Assembly: GCF_029543085.1 (NCBI RefSeq) | Contig: NZ_CP119967.1 | Location: 434,001 to 498,000, forward strand | Reading direction: 5' to 3' | DNA: 64,000 nucleotides | Source: Pseudomonas sp. A34-9 | GTDB taxonomy: Bacteria; Pseudomonadota; Gammaproteobacteria; Pseudomonadales; Pseudomonadaceae | The notes under the pieces: generated by a model | What the model was told of the DNA's origin: nothing | Databases searched by the model: none | What the model saw: the letters and a program-made list of their open reading frames with translations, nothing else | Position numbers and translations under genes: made by a program | Part shown: in pieces, positions 27,054-37,139 of the stretch | Layout: each line of letters starts with the position of its first letter | Numbering within the stretch: the first letter of the stretch is position 1

Positions 27054-28736
27054 TCAGCGCACACGCACGTAGGTACCGGGCGCGGCCTCCATCGGTGGAT
27101 AGTTCGGGTTGCCGAGCGTGAACGAGGTTTCGTGCTGGGCGCCGGAACGCTGTTGAATCCATTCCAGCCACTGCGGCCACCAACTGCCGTCGACGTGTTT
27201 GCCGTCGTAATACCAGGCGCGCGGGTCACTGCTCATCTTGCCGTTTTCGACATACGCGGCTTTCGGGTTGCTCGGCGGGTTGAGAATGCTCTGCACATGG
27301 CCGCTGTTGGACAGCACGAAACGTCGCTCGCCACCCAGCAGCAGGGTCGAGCGGTACACCGCATCCCACGGCGTAATGTGGTCGTTCATGCCAGCGACGC
27401 TGAAGCTGTCGACGGTGACTTTTTGCAGGTCGATCGGCGTACCACACACTTCCAGTCCACCCGGATGGGTCAGCGGGTTGTGCTTGAAGAAGTCCAGCAA
27501 GTCGCCGTGAAACGCTGCGGGCAGGCGCGTGTTGTCGTTGTTCCAGTAGAGGATGTCGAAGGCCGGCGGCTCTTTACCCAACAGGTAGTTGTTGACGAAG
27601 TAGCTCCAGATCAGATCGTTGGGGCGCATCCAGGCGAAGACCTTGGCCATGTCGCGACCGTCGAGCACACCCTTTTGATACGAGCGGCGCTTGGCGGCTT
27701 CGAGGGTTTGCTCATCGGCAAACAGCGTGGCTGAGGTTTCGATTTCACTGTCGAGCAGGCTGACCAGATACGTCGCGCTGGAGACGCGGCGCAGCTGCCG
27801 CTTGGCCTGCAAATGCCCTTGCAGAGCGGCGATGGTCAGCCCGCCGGCGCAAGCGCCCATCAGGTTGACCTCGCGGGCGCCAGTGATCGCCCGGCAGATG
27901 TTCATCGCTTCTTCCACCGCTTCGACGTAGGTCGACAGGCCCCATTCGCGATGGCGCACATCCGGGTTGCGCCAACTGATCATGAAGGTCTGCAAGCCAT
28001 TCTTCAGCGCGTACTGGACGAAGCTGTTGTGCGGGCTGAGGTCGAAAATGTAGTACTTGTTGATTTGCGGCGGCACCACCAACAATGGCTTGGCGTACTG
28101 CTTTTCACTCATCGGTTTGTACTGGATCAGCTCAAGCAGATCGTTGCGAAACACTACCGAGCCGGTGGTGGTAGCAACGGTTTTGCCGACCTCGAAAGCT
28201 TGTCGGGTCACCTGGCGTGGCAGGCCGTCGTTGTGCAGCAAGTCATCGAACAGATGACTGAGGCCGCGCACCAGACTGTGCCCGCCGGAGTTGAACAGCT
28301 CCTTCACCGCCAACGGGTTGAGCAAAGTGTTCGACGGCGCCACGGCGTCATTGAGCAGGGTGAAGGCGAAGTGCGCGCGGGCACGATCGTCCGGGCTCAT
28401 GTTGCTTTCATCGATCCAGCTTTTGACCTGCTTTTGCCAGGCCAGATAGGCCTGCAGGCTGCGCCGGTAAAACGGATTGAGGCTCCACGCCGGGTCGGCG
28501 AAGCGGCTGTCGTTCGGGTTGGTCGGGTGCAGGGTTTCACCGAGCAGGACGCGGCCCAACTGGCCGCCGAGCTTCAAGGCGTGCCTCGCGCTGTGAATCG
28601 GGTTGCGCAGGCCATGGGCGGCGACGCTGCGCAAGGTCGAGATCAAATCCCGCCCACGCAGGCCGGTGATCGCACTTTGTGCGTTGATGAACACGGCGGG
28701 GCTGGGCACTACGCCCGTCGCTGGTTTGTCGCGCAT
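27054..28736 (-). CDS. phaC2: Class II poly(R)-hydroxyalkanoic acid synthase PhaC2
   Basis: PhaC2 polymerises medium-chain (R)-3-hydroxyacyl-CoA into PHA at the granule surface. The 560-residue protein has the lipase-like box GACAG with nucleophile Cys296 (NLMGACAGGL), Asp452 in NDHITPW and His480 in SNSGH. The class II N-terminus is long. It aligns with PhaC1 of this window through most of its length. It is downstream of phaZ with a 139 bp gap that could hold its own promoter, though I see none clearly. Confidence 0.95.
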   Translation of the reverse strand: MRDKPATGVVPSPAVFINAQSAITGLRGRDLISTLRSVAAHGLRNPIHSARHALKLGGQLGRVLLGETLHPTNPNDSRFADPAWSLNPFYRRSLQAYLAWQKQVKSWIDESNMSPDDRARAHFAFTLLNDAVAPSNTLLNPLAVKELFNSGGHSLVRGLSHLFDDLLHNDGLPRQVTRQAFEVGKTVATTTGSVVFRNDLLELIQYKPMSEKQYAKPLLVVPPQINKYYIFDLSPHNSFVQYALKNGLQTFMISWRNPDVRHREWGLSTYVEAVEEAMNICRAITGAREVNLMGACAGGLTIAALQGHLQAKRQLRRVSSATYLVSLLDSEIETSATLFADEQTLEAAKRRSYQKGVLDGRDMAKVFAWMRPNDLIWSYFVNNYLLGKEPPAFDILYWNNDNTRLPAAFHGDLLDFFKHNPLTHPGGLEVCGTPIDLQKVTVDSFSVAGMNDHITPWDAVYRSTLLLGGERRFVLSNSGHVQSILNPPSNPKAAYVENGKMSSDPRAWYYDGKHVDGSWWPQWLEWIQQRSGAQHETSFTLGNPNYPPMEAAPGTYVRVR

Positions 28737-28875
28737 GACTCAACACTCCTTCGTCTTCAGGTCAAAAACACACTCACCGAACCAGAACACCATAGACGCT
28801 GTTGCGGGTTGCTGCCTGCGCGGCGTCCTGCCGCGCACTCTTTGCCAAGGGCTTGCATAAAGCCTGCCGCCGGGG

Positions 28876-29730
28876 TTAACCGCCCAGCGGTGTCGGATGC
28901 GGGTGCATTACCGCGCGCTGACGCTCCTCCTGAAGAAACTTCATGATGATCGGCGCCACCGCTTCGGCACGGGTAATCAGGAACAGATGACCGTCGTCGA
29001 TGATGTGCAGTTGCGCATTGGGAATGCGCCAGGCGAGCATGCGCATGTTGATCAGCGGGATCAGCGGATCGTCATCGCCGGCCAGCACCAGCGTCGGCTG
29101 ATGGATCTTGTGCAGCCAGTGAATGCTGGTCCAGCCGAGGCCTGCAAACAGTTGCCAGTAGTAACCGAGCTTGCCCGCCGAACGCACTTTCGCCGCGTGG
29201 CTGGCGGCCAGCGTCGGGTCGCGACGAAACGAGCCGCCATAGATCAGCGGCGCGATGCGGATCACATGGGACGGCTGAATGTAGCGCCGGGGGCTGGCCA
29301 TCATCCACAGCACTTTCGGCTTGCCCGGCACCATCACGGCACCGGCAGCGGTCGCCGCCAGCACCAGTTTCTTGCAGCGCTCGGGGTAGTCGTAGGCGAA
29401 TTGCTGCGCGAGGGCGCCGCCCCACGACACGCCGATGACGTTGACTTGCCCATAGTCGAGGTAATCGAGCATGCGCGCGGTCAGCTTGGCCAGCCCGGGA
29501 AAGCGATACGGCCGGTTCGGCGTGGAGGAGCCGCCGACACCGGGCACGTCGAAAGCGATCACTTCCAGATCCGGGTCCAGCGCCGCGACAAACGGAAACA
29601 CCAGCTCCAGGTTGGCGCCGATGCCGTTGAAAATCAGCAAGGGCGTCAAGTGAGGCTTGCCGGGGCGTACCGCCGTGCGGAGGGTCTGGCCATCCAGATC
29701 GACGGTACGGAATATGAACGGTTGCGGCAT
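28876..29730 (-). CDS. phaZ: Intracellular medium-chain-length PHA depolymerase
   Basis: PhaZ degrades stored mcl-PHA to 3-hydroxyalkanoic acids on the granule. The 284-residue alpha/beta hydrolase has Ser102 in GVSWGG, Asp221 in AGDDDPLIP and His248 in DDGHLFL, the same triad positions as the P. putida enzyme. No signal peptide is present, consistent with an intracellular enzyme. It lies between the two synthase genes; a REP pair separates it from phaC1. Confidence 0.95.
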   Translation of the reverse strand: MPQPFIFRTVDLDGQTLRTAVRPGKPHLTPLLIFNGIGANLELVFPFVAALDPDLEVIAFDVPGVGGSSTPNRPYRFPGLAKLTARMLDYLDYGQVNVIGVSWGGALAQQFAYDYPERCKKLVLAATAAGAVMVPGKPKVLWMMASPRRYIQPSHVIRIAPLIYGGSFRRDPTLAASHAAKVRSAGKLGYYWQLFAGLGWTSIHWLHKIHQPTLVLAGDDDPLIPLINMRMLAWRIPNAQLHIIDDGHLFLITRAEAVAPIIMKFLQEERQRAVMHPHPTPLGG

Positions 29731-29770
29731 GCTTCAGGCCCTGTGGATTTCAAGTACACCCGATTCCCTG

Positions 29771-29854
29771 TGTAGGAGCTGCCGCAGGCTGCGATCTTTT
29801 GATCTTGATTTTAAAAACAGAATCAAAAGATCGCAGCCTGCGGCAGCTCCTACA
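29771..29854. repeat. REP pair (TGTAGGAGCTGCCG family)
   Basis: TGTAGGAGCTGCCGCAGGCT and its reverse complement face each other; TCTTTTGAT and ATCAAAAGA extend the arms to nearly the whole element. It occupies most of the phaC1-phaZ gap and would form a long hairpin in the transcript. Confidence 0.92.
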
Positions 29855-29872
29855 GGGGAAGGGTGGTGTCAG

Positions 29873-31552
29873 TTACCGCTCGTGAACGTAAGTGCCCGGC
29901 GAGGCTTCACCCGCCGGATACGCTTTGTTGCCCAGTTTCAGCGGGGCCTTTTTCAGGTTGCCCGAACGCTCGGCTTGCCACGCCTGCCAGTACAGCCACC
30001 AGGAATCGGTGTGCTTGGTCGAGTTTTCCTGCCAGTCATCGGCATTGGCGGCCATTTCTTCGCCGGTCATGTAACGCGATTTCGGGTTGCCTGGCGGGTT
30101 CAGAATGCTTTGGATATGCCCGCTGCTCGACAGCACGAATTCGACCTTGCCACCAAACAGCTGCGCCGACTTGTAGCAGGACTTCCACGGTGTGATGTGG
30201 TCGTTGGTGCCGGCCAGCGAGAAGATGTCGGCCGTGACTTGCTTGAGATCAATCGGCGTGCCGCACACTTCTAGTGCATTGGGGCGGATCAGTGGGTTGT
30301 TTTTGAACATCTCGATCAGGTCGCCGTGGAACGCTGCCGGCAACCGGGTGGTGTCGTTGTTCCAGAACAGGATGTCGAATACCGGCGGCTCGTTGCCGAG
30401 CAGGTAATTATTGACCCAGTAATTCCAGATCAGGTCGTTGGGGCGCATCCACGCGAAGACCTTGGCCATGTCTTTGCCTTCGAGCACGCCGGCCTGGTAC
30501 GAGTGGCGCTTGGCGGTCTCCAGGGTCTGCTCGTCGACGAATAGCGCGACGTCGCTGTCCAGCGTCGTGTCGAGCACGCTGACCAACAGCGTGAGGGCAT
30601 TGACCTTGTTCTCGCCGATCGCCGCGTAGTGGCCGAGCAGGGCGGTGCAGGTGATGCCGCCGGAGCAGGCGCCGAGCATGTTGATGTCTTTGCTGCCGGT
30701 GATCGCGGTGACCACGTCGACCGCTTCTTTCAGCGCATCGATGTAGGTCGACAGGCCCCACTCGCGCTGCGCCTTGGTCGGGTTGCGCCAGCTGACGATG
30801 AACGTCTGCACGTTATTGCGCAGGCAGAAGCGCGCCAGACTCTTGTCCGGACTGAGGTCGAACACATAAAACTTGTTGATCTGCGGCGGAACGACGAGCA
30901 GTGGACGCTCGTGGACCTGCTCGGTGATCGGCTTGTACTGGATCAGCTCCAGCACATCGTTGCGGAATACCACCGCGCCTTCGGTGACGCCGAGGCTCTT
31001 GCCAACTTCGAACGCGCCCATGTTGACCTGGCTCGGCATGCCGCCGTTGTGTACCAGATCCTTGGCCAGATGCGAGAGGCCGTCGAGCAGGCTTTTGCCG
31101 CCGGTTTCGAAGAAGCGTTTGACCGCTGCCGGGTTGGCCGCCGTGTTGGTCGGGGCCATGGCTTCGGTCATCAGGTTGATGACGAAATGCCCACGGGCGA
31201 TGTCTTTGGGTGACAGGCTGCTGTCATCGATCCAGGCGTGGAGTTCCTTGCGCCACGCCAGATAAGTTTGCAGATAACGTTTGTAGAGCGGGTTCTGGCT
31301 CCACGCCGGATCAGCGAAGCGACGGTCATCGCCGGCCGGTTGCAGTTCGGATTTACCAAACAACACGTTCTTCAGTTCGAGGCCGAAATGGGTGACGTGC
31401 TTGACGCTATGGATCGGTTGTTTAATGGCCTGTTTCAGCACCATACGAGCAGAGGCCAGCAGATCCTTTCCGCGTAGCCCAACGACGGGATTAAGCCCCA
31501 GGGTGTTTTCCGAGGCTTGGTACTTCAGGTCATCGTTATTCTTGTTACTCAT
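29873..31552 (-). CDS. phaC1: Class II poly(R)-hydroxyalkanoic acid synthase PhaC1
   Basis: PhaC1 is usually the main mcl-PHA synthase. The 559-residue protein has nucleophile Cys296 in NMLGACSGG, Asp451 in TNDHITPW and His479 in SSSGH, all at the textbook class II positions. The start MSNKNNDDLKYQ is typical of Pseudomonas. It heads the minus-strand cluster phaC1-phaZ-phaC2-phaD. About 125 bp upstream is a sigma-54-like site (see that entry). Confidence 0.96.
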   Translation of the reverse strand: MSNKNNDDLKYQASENTLGLNPVVGLRGKDLLASARMVLKQAIKQPIHSVKHVTHFGLELKNVLFGKSELQPAGDDRRFADPAWSQNPLYKRYLQTYLAWRKELHAWIDDSSLSPKDIARGHFVINLMTEAMAPTNTAANPAAVKRFFETGGKSLLDGLSHLAKDLVHNGGMPSQVNMGAFEVGKSLGVTEGAVVFRNDVLELIQYKPITEQVHERPLLVVPPQINKFYVFDLSPDKSLARFCLRNNVQTFIVSWRNPTKAQREWGLSTYIDALKEAVDVVTAITGSKDINMLGACSGGITCTALLGHYAAIGENKVNALTLLVSVLDTTLDSDVALFVDEQTLETAKRHSYQAGVLEGKDMAKVFAWMRPNDLIWNYWVNNYLLGNEPPVFDILFWNNDTTRLPAAFHGDLIEMFKNNPLIRPNALEVCGTPIDLKQVTADIFSLAGTNDHITPWKSCYKSAQLFGGKVEFVLSSSGHIQSILNPPGNPKSRYMTGEEMAANADDWQENSTKHTDSWWLYWQAWQAERSGNLKKAPLKLGNKAYPAGEASPGTYVHER

Positions 31553-31677
31553 CTACGACGCTCCATTGTCCTGAGACGAGTACCCGGTTTTCTGCTGTGC
31601 AGTTCCACAGCCAATGCCAGGTACTACTGCTCGGGTGACCGTTAATTCTGCATAGCTGCTTTACAGTCGTAGAGCAC

Positions 31678-31694
31678 TGCAGGGAACTTGCCAG
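31678..31694 (-). promoter_or_regulatory. Candidate sigma-54 (RpoN) promoter upstream of phaC1
   Basis: The minus strand reads CTGGCAAGTTCCCTGCA: GG and GC separated by exactly 10 bases, with TGGCA at -24 and TGCA at -12. It points at phaC1 with a leader of about 115 nt. RpoN-type promoters have been described before phaC1 in P. aeruginosa. The -12 element has C where T is preferred. Confidence 0.5.
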
Positions 31695-31810
31695 CTCCAT
31701 TGGTTACCCGAGTTTAATTTTTTTCGCAAGCAGGCCGATCCTCGGCCACACAGCAGAGCATTCAAACAGATGAATTTAGAAAATGCCCTCTAATGAGCGC
31801 AAGGCTCGGG

Positions 31811-32188
31811 CTAGAGCATCAGCTTGACGATCGACTCGTTCGGGTCGCGGGTTTTTCCGGCGGCTTTGAGCTCGGCCAGATAATCGGCCCAGAGTGCGTC
31901 ATGACGTCGCCCCAGTTCGTAGAGATAGTCCCAGGTGAACAGGCCGCTGTCGTGACCATCGTCGAAGGTCAGTTTCAGTGCGTAGTGACCGGCCGGTTCC
32001 AGTTTGCTCAGACCGACGTTGATCTTGCCGAATTGCAGGATCGGTTTGCCGTGGCCCTGGACCTCGGCGGAGGGAGAATGCACGCGCAGGAATTCGGCGG
32101 GCAGGGTGAATTCCTCGCCGGACGCGTAAGTGAGCGTCAGGGTTTTCGAGGCTTTGTGCAGTTTGATGTCGGTAGGAATAGTAGTCAT
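31811..32188 (-). CDS. DUF971 protein (gamma-butyrobetaine hydroxylase-like N-terminal domain)
   Basis: This 125-residue cytoplasmic protein is a stand-alone version of the small beta-rich domain found at the N-terminus of gamma-butyrobetaine hydroxylases (DUF971): IKLHKASKTLTLTYASGEEF, LPAEFLRVHSPSAEVQGHG, and FDDGHDSGLFTWDYLYELG. The oxygenase domain is missing, as is normal for this family. Homologues often lie near hslUV, as here. No enzymatic function is established; conserved His/Asp/Cys-type ligand residues suggest metal or iron-sulfur involvement in relatives, but this is inference. Confidence 0.85.
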   Translation of the reverse strand: MTTIPTDIKLHKASKTLTLTYASGEEFTLPAEFLRVHSPSAEVQGHGKPILQFGKINVGLSKLEPAGHYALKLTFDDGHDSGLFTWDYLYELGRRHDALWADYLAELKAAGKTRDPNESIVKLML

Positions 32189-32217
32189 TGCAGGTCATCC
32201 GACTAGATGGAACACCC

Positions 32218-32303
32218 TGTAGGAGCTGCCGAAGGCTGCGATCTTTTGATCTTGTCTTTTAAAAATCAAAGTCAAAAGATCGCAGCCTGCGGCAGCTCCT
32301 ACA
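32218..32303. repeat. REP pair (TGTAGGAGCTGCCG family)
   Basis: TGTAGGAGCTGCCGAAGGCT on the left faces AGCCTGCGGCAGCTCCTACA on the right; inner TCTTTTGAT / GTCAAAAGA arms extend the pairing. It lies between hslU and the DUF971 gene. Confidence 0.9.
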
Positions 32304-32314
32304 GGGAAGGTGAC

Positions 32315-33652
32315 CTACAGGATATAACGGGACAGGTCTTCGTTCTGCGCCAATTCGCCGAGGTGACCGTTGACGTATTCCGCGTCGATCAGAATCGGCT
32401 TCTCATCGTGCGTGCTGGCCAGATCACCGGCGCTGAACGACACCTCTTCAAGCAGACGCTCGAGCAGCGTGTGCAGGCGACGGGCACCAATGTTCTCGGT
32501 CTTCTCGTTGACCTGCCAGGCGATCTCCGCCAGACGCTTGATGCCTTCGGGCTGGAACTGGATGTTCAGGCCTTCGGTTTTCAGCAGCGCGCAATATTGC
32601 TCGGTGAGCGAGGCATGCGGTTCGCTGAGGATACGTTCGAAGTCCGACGGGCTCAGCGCTTTGAGTTCAACGCGGATCGGCAGACGACCTTGCAGCTCAG
32701 GCACCAGGTCGCTCGGCTTGCTCAGGTGGAACGCGCCGGACGCGATGAACAGGATGTGGTCAGTCTTGACCATGCCCAGTTTGGTGTTGACGGTGCAGCC
32801 TTCGATCAGCGGCAGCAGGTCGCGCTGCACGCCTTCACGGGAGACATCGGCGCCGCCGACGTTGCCGCGCTTGGCGACTTTGTCGATCTCGTCGATGAAC
32901 ACGATACCGTGCTGTTCAACCGCTTCCAGCGCCTTGGCTTTCAGCTCTTCTTCGTTGACCAGACGCCCGGCTTCTTCGTCGCGCACCAGCTTGAGCGCTT
33001 CTTTGACCTTGAGCTTGCGCGCCTTCTTCTTGCCCTTGCCCATGTTGGCAAACAGCGATTGCAGCTGGTTGGTCATCTCTTCCATGCCGGGCGGCGTGGC
33101 GATTTCGATGCCGGCCACTTCGGCGACTTCGATCTCGATTTCCTTGTCATCCAGCTGACCTTCGCGCAGGCGCTTGCGGAACAGCTGACGGGTGTTGGAG
33201 TCGCTGCTAGGCGCTTCTTCATTGCTGAAGCCCATGCGCGCCGGCGGCAGCAGTGCGTCGAGGATACGATCCTCGGCAGCGTCTTCGGCACGGTGGCGCA
33301 CGCGGGTCATTTCCTGCTCGCGCAGCATCTTGATCGCAGCGTCGGCCAGATCACGAATGATCGATTCGACGTCACGACCGACGTAGCCGACTTCGGTGAA
33401 CTTGGTCGCTTCGACCTTGATGAACGGCGCGTTGGCCAGTTTCGCCAGGCGACGGGCGATCTCGGTTTTACCGACACCGGTCGGGCCGATCATCAGGATG
33501 TTCTTCGGGGTCACTTCAACACGCAGCTCTTCAGGCAGCTGCATGCGGCGCCAGCGGTTGCGCAAGGCAATCGCGACGGCGCGCTTGGCATCGTCCTGGC
33601 CGATGATGTGGCGGTTGAGTTCGTGGACGATTTCGCGGGGAGTCATGGACAT
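32315..33652 (-). CDS. hslU: ATP-dependent protease ATPase subunit HslU
   Basis: HslU (ClpY) unfolds substrates and feeds them into the HslV peptidase. The 445-residue AAA+ protein has Walker A GPTGVGKT (56-63), Walker [10 protein letters not shown], and the pore-loop GYVGRDVE. The charged I-domain lies between (~110-240), and EDLSRYIL forms the C-terminal tail that docks into HslV. It starts 55 bp after hslV. The stress sigma-32 promoter expected before hslV was not identified. Confidence 0.96.
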   Translation of the reverse strand: MSMTPREIVHELNRHIIGQDDAKRAVAIALRNRWRRMQLPEELRVEVTPKNILMIGPTGVGKTEIARRLAKLANAPFIKVEATKFTEVGYVGRDVESIIRDLADAAIKMLREQEMTRVRHRAEDAAEDRILDALLPPARMGFSNEEAPSSDSNTRQLFRKRLREGQLDDKEIEIEVAEVAGIEIATPPGMEEMTNQLQSLFANMGKGKKKARKLKVKEALKLVRDEEAGRLVNEEELKAKALEAVEQHGIVFIDEIDKVAKRGNVGGADVSREGVQRDLLPLIEGCTVNTKLGMVKTDHILFIASGAFHLSKPSDLVPELQGRLPIRVELKALSPSDFERILSEPHASLTEQYCALLKTEGLNIQFQPEGIKRLAEIAWQVNEKTENIGARRLHTLLERLLEEVSFSAGDLASTHDEKPILIDAEYVNGHLGELAQNEDLSRYIL

Positions 33653-33707
33653 AGTAGTTGGCGGTCCTCAAGCACAAACAAGCCGTGGCACGCTGGCCAA
33701 GACAGGC

Positions 33708-34238
33708 TTATTCGGCGAGATCCTGCTCCTCAATGGTCTGAGTGTGGTTGGTGAATACACAGATGTCGCCGGCGATGCCGAGAGCGGTTTCGACGATTTC
33801 GCGGGCCGACAGGTCGGTCTTTTTCAGCAGGGCGCTGGCCGCAGCCTGCGCATAGGCGCCGCCGGAACCCATGGCGATCAGGCCATCTTCGGGTTCGACC
33901 ACGTCACCGTTGCCGGTGATGATCAGCGAGGCGTCTTTGTTGGCAACCGCGAGCATGGCTTCGAGGCGGCTCAGGGAGCGGTCGGTGCGCCATTCTTTGG
34001 CGAGTTCGACAGCGGCGCGTACCAGGTGGCCCTGGTGTTTTTCAAGCTGGCCTTCGAAACGTTCGAAGAGGGTAAAGGCGTCGGCGGTGGCACCGGCAAA
34101 ACCGGCGATGACCTGGCCGTGGTACAGGCGACGAACTTTTTTCGCGTTGCCTTTCATCACGGTATTGCCGAGAGAAACCTGGCCGTCGCCGCCCATGACG
34201 ACTTTGCCGTGACGGCGGACTGAAACGATGGTGGTCAA
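33708..34238 (-). CDS. hslV: ATP-dependent protease proteolytic subunit HslV
   Basis: HslV (ClpQ) is the threonine peptidase of the HslUV complex. From a TTG start at 34238 the 176-residue protein reads [20 protein letters not shown], placing the catalytic Thr immediately after the initiator residue, as required. GGAG lies 9 bases upstream. An ATG 16 codons earlier would bury the Thr and is rejected. [15 protein letters not shown] is conserved. Confidence 0.95.
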   Translation of the reverse strand: MTTIVSVRRHGKVVMGGDGQVSLGNTVMKGNAKKVRRLYHGQVIAGFAGATADAFTLFERFEGQLEKHQGHLVRAAVELAKEWRTDRSLSRLEAMLAVANKDASLIITGNGDVVEPEDGLIAMGSGGAYAQAAASALLKKTDLSAREIVETALGIAGDICVFTNHTQTIEEQDLAE

Positions 34239-34350
34239 GGGAAGAGTCTCCACACAGCGGGGCGAAAGTGCCTTATGCCCATTCATATGGGGGTGCTGGA
34301 GAGGATTTCAACCGTAGCGCGGGAGAGGAGACGAGCGGCGTGTTGCACCT

Positions 34351-34461
34351 GATCGTCCCCACGCTCCGCGTGGGAATGCAGCCCGGGACGCTCCGCGTCC
34401 CTTAACCGCTGGGACGCTGAGCGTCCCTTGAGGCATTCCCACGCAGAGCGTGGGAACGATC
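34351..34461. repeat. GATCGTTCCCACGC palindrome
   Basis: Ends GATCGTCCCCACGCTCCGCG and AGAGCGTGGGAACGATC are inverted; inner GACGCTCCGCGTC faces GACGCTGAGCGTC. It separates hslV from the upstream SPOR gene and is the third copy in the window. Confidence 0.85.
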
Positions 34462-34470
34462 GGCCGAGGG

Positions 34471-35187
34471 TCAGCGGCTCTGGCGTTGTTGTAACAACAG
34501 GTTGCTGAAGCCGGCACCGGCCAGTTGTTTCTGTGCCGTGGTCAGCTGTTCGCGGTTGCTGAACGGGCCGACCAACACGCGGTACCAGGTTTCATCCTTC
34601 ACTGTGCCGGACTCAACCGCGACCGCCTGACCGAGCAGAATGATCTGCGCGCGGACCTTGTCGGCATCGGTTTCCTTGCGGAACGAGCCGGCCTGCAAGA
34701 AGAACTTGGTCACCGGCGCGGCTTTGCTCACCGGTGGCGCTGGCGGCGGGGTAATCCCGGCCAAGGCTGCCTGAGCGCGCGCGGTGTCGATCTTCGCCGC
34801 TTCTGCCGGTGTCACCGGCGTGGTCGGGATGGCCGGCACTTGTGGCGTCGGCAAGGTCTTCTCCGGCACGGCGTCCGGCGGCACGATCACTTCCGATTCC
34901 GGCAGCAGGGTGTAGAAGTCGTACTTCGGCTTCACCGGTTGCGTCGGGCTCGGCGGGGTCTTGTTGGCCTCGGCGATCTTCGACGCTTTCTGTTGTTGCG
35001 CCTGTTCGACTTTCTCGCGCTTGACCGTGTCGCTGCCCTTGCCCGGCTCGAGCTTCATCAGAAATACGATGAACGCGCCGACCGTCAGGCCGATGGCCAT
35101 CCACAGCCAGCCCGGAATCGGTTGCTTCGCAGGAGCTTGGTAACGGCTGGCGCCACGCTTGGGTGCAGGTTTTTTCTTGGCAGCCAA
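34471..35187 (-). CDS. FtsN-like SPOR-domain membrane protein
   Basis: This 238-residue bitopic protein has a basic cytoplasmic N-terminus and a single membrane helix at 26-44 (GWLWMAIGLTVGAFIVFLM). A Pro/Lys-rich periplasmic linker contains a conserved YDFYTLLPESEV block (89-100), and a C-terminal SPOR domain (about 160-233; FFLQAGSFRKETDADKVRAQ) binds denuded septal glycan strands. The context argS-(this)-hslV-hslU mirrors the priA-cytR-ftsN-hslVU order of E. coli, which supports FtsN identity. The linker is shorter than in E. coli FtsN (319 residues). It begins one base after the argS stop. Confidence 0.82.
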   Translation of the reverse strand: MAAKKKPAPKRGASRYQAPAKQPIPGWLWMAIGLTVGAFIVFLMKLEPGKGSDTVKREKVEQAQQQKASKIAEANKTPPSPTQPVKPKYDFYTLLPESEVIVPPDAVPEKTLPTPQVPAIPTTPVTPAEAAKIDTARAQAALAGITPPPAPPVSKAAPVTKFFLQAGSFRKETDADKVRAQIILLGQAVAVESGTVKDETWYRVLVGPFSNREQLTTAQKQLAGAGFSNLLLQQRQSR

Positions 35188-35188
35188 C

Positions 35189-36925
35189 TTACATACGCTC
35201 CAGAGTTTCCAGACCCAACAGCTCCAGGCCTTGCTTGAGGGTGCGACCGGTCAGCGCGGCCAGACGCAGACGGCTCTGCATTTGGGCCGGGGTCTTGGCG
35301 GCGAGGATCGGGCAGTTCTCGTAGAAGCTGGAGAACAGACCGGCAACGTCGTACAGGTAGGTGCAGAGAATGTGCGGCGTGCCTTTGTCGGACACGTTAT
35401 TCAGCACTTCGCCGAATTGCGCCAGTTTCGCTGCCAACTCTTGCTCGTGCGCCGCTTCGAGAACGATCTGGCCATCGACTTCGCTGAAGTCCTTGCCCAG
35501 TTTGCGGAACACACCGGCGACACGGGTGTAGGCATACAGCAGGTACGGTGCGGTGTTGCCTTCGAAATTCAGCATCAGGTCGAAGTTGAAGCTGTAGTCG
35601 CTGGTGCGGTGCTTGGACAGGTCGGCGTATTTCACCGCGCCGATGCCGACGACTTTGGCGATGTTGCGCAGCTCGTCTTCAGCCAGCTCCGGGTTCTTTT
35701 CTTTGACCAGGCTGTAGGCACGTTCCTGGGCTTCGGTCAGCAGGTCGATCAACTTCACGGTGCCGCCGTCACGAGTCTTGAACGGACGGCCGTCGGCGCC
35801 GTTCATGGTGCCGAAGCCCATGTGTTCCATTTCCATTGGATGGGTGACGAACCCGGCCTTGCGCGCCACGGCAAACACTTGCTGGAAGTGCAGGGCCTGA
35901 CGCTGGTCGACGAAGTACAGCGCGCGATCGGCTTTCAGCTTGCCGCTGCGGTAGCGCACGGCCGCCAGGTCCGTGGTGGCGTACAGGTAGCCGCCGTCAG
36001 CCTTGACGATGATCACCGGCAGCGGATCGCCGTCGGCGTTCTTGAACTCGTCGAGGAACACGCACTGGGCGCCGTTGCTCTCGACCAGCATGCCGGCGGC
36101 TTTCAGGTCGTTGACCACGTTGATCAGGTCGTCGTTGTAGGCGCTTTCGCCCATTACGTCGGCCATGGTCAGCTTGACGTTGAGCAGTTCGTAGATCTTC
36201 TGGCAGTGCGACAGCGAGATGTCCTTGAACTTGGTCCACAGCGCCAGGCACTCGGCATCACCGGCCTGCAACTTGACCACCAGGCCACGGGCGCGGTCGG
36301 CGAATTCTGCGGATTCGTCGAAACGTTGTTTGGCGGCGCGGTAGAAGTTTTCCAGATCGGACAGCTCGTCGCTGGTGATCGGGTTTTCCTGCAGATAGGC
36401 CATCAGCATGCCGAACTGAGTACCCCAGTCGCCGACGTGGTTCTGACGGATCACTTCGTCGCCGAGGAATTCGAGGACGCGGGCCACGCCGTCGCCAATG
36501 ATGGTTGAACGCAAGTGGCCGACGTGCATCTCTTTGGCCAGGTTCGGTGCCGACAGGTCGACCACGGTGCGCTGCGCCGGGCCGGCCTTGCGTACGCCGA
36601 CGTGGGCATCAGCCAGGGCGGCGTCGAGACGCGAGGCCAGCGCCTGGGTGTTCTGGAAGAAATTGATGAAGCCCGGGCCGGCGATTTCGGCCTTGGTGAC
36701 GTTCTCGTCGGCCGGCAGCGCGGCGATGATTTTTTCCGCCAGATCGCGCGGCTTCATGCCTGCAGGCTTGGCCAACATCATCGCGATGTTGCTGGCGAAG
36801 TCGCCGTGAGTCTTGTCGCGGGCGTTCTCCACCTGGATCGCCGGCGACAGGCCTTCAGGCAACACACCTTCGTTGACGAGTTGGGTGAGGGCTTGTTGGA
36901 TCAGCTGGCGAATGGTGTCTTTCAT
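35189..36925 (-). CDS. argS: Arginyl-tRNA synthetase
   Basis: ArgS charges tRNA-Arg. The 578-residue class I enzyme has an N-terminal tRNA-recognition region (~1-110), the HIGH equivalent in [20 protein letters not shown], and the typical ArgRS replacement of KMSKS by a [15 protein letters not shown] region. The C-terminal helical anticodon-binding domain (DALR type) ends [10 protein letters not shown]. The start at 36925 gives [16 protein letters not shown], standard for the family; upstream in-frame codons are not conserved. Gene order priA-argS-ftsN-like-hslVU suggests a common transcript with possible internal promoters. Confidence 0.96.
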   Translation of the reverse strand: MKDTIRQLIQQALTQLVNEGVLPEGLSPAIQVENARDKTHGDFASNIAMMLAKPAGMKPRDLAEKIIAALPADENVTKAEIAGPGFINFFQNTQALASRLDAALADAHVGVRKAGPAQRTVVDLSAPNLAKEMHVGHLRSTIIGDGVARVLEFLGDEVIRQNHVGDWGTQFGMLMAYLQENPITSDELSDLENFYRAAKQRFDESAEFADRARGLVVKLQAGDAECLALWTKFKDISLSHCQKIYELLNVKLTMADVMGESAYNDDLINVVNDLKAAGMLVESNGAQCVFLDEFKNADGDPLPVIIVKADGGYLYATTDLAAVRYRSGKLKADRALYFVDQRQALHFQQVFAVARKAGFVTHPMEMEHMGFGTMNGADGRPFKTRDGGTVKLIDLLTEAQERAYSLVKEKNPELAEDELRNIAKVVGIGAVKYADLSKHRTSDYSFNFDLMLNFEGNTAPYLLYAYTRVAGVFRKLGKDFSEVDGQIVLEAAHEQELAAKLAQFGEVLNNVSDKGTPHILCTYLYDVAGLFSSFYENCPILAAKTPAQMQSRLRLAALTGRTLKQGLELLGLETLERM

Positions 36926-37057
36926 GGTCTTCTCTTTCGACCGCAAGCGCGGCGGGCGCATCGATGCGCGGGTGGAAAAACTGGGCATTATCCGTTGCGA
37001 AGACGGGCTTGCCAACCTTAGCAGGCAGCTTATGGATATGTGGTGACATTAAAGGCC

Positions 37058-37137
37058 AAAGATCGCAGCCTGCGGCAGTTCCTACACAGGATTCCGCGTT
37101 TTTCTGTAGGACCTGCCGATGGCTGCGATCTTTTGAT
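37058..37137. repeat. REP pair (TGTAGGAGCTGCCG family)
   Basis: AAAGATCGCAGCCTGCGGCA faces CTGTAGGACCTGCCGATGGC; the right arm carries three substitutions. It separates priA from argS. Confidence 0.82.
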
Positions 37138-37139
37138 CT

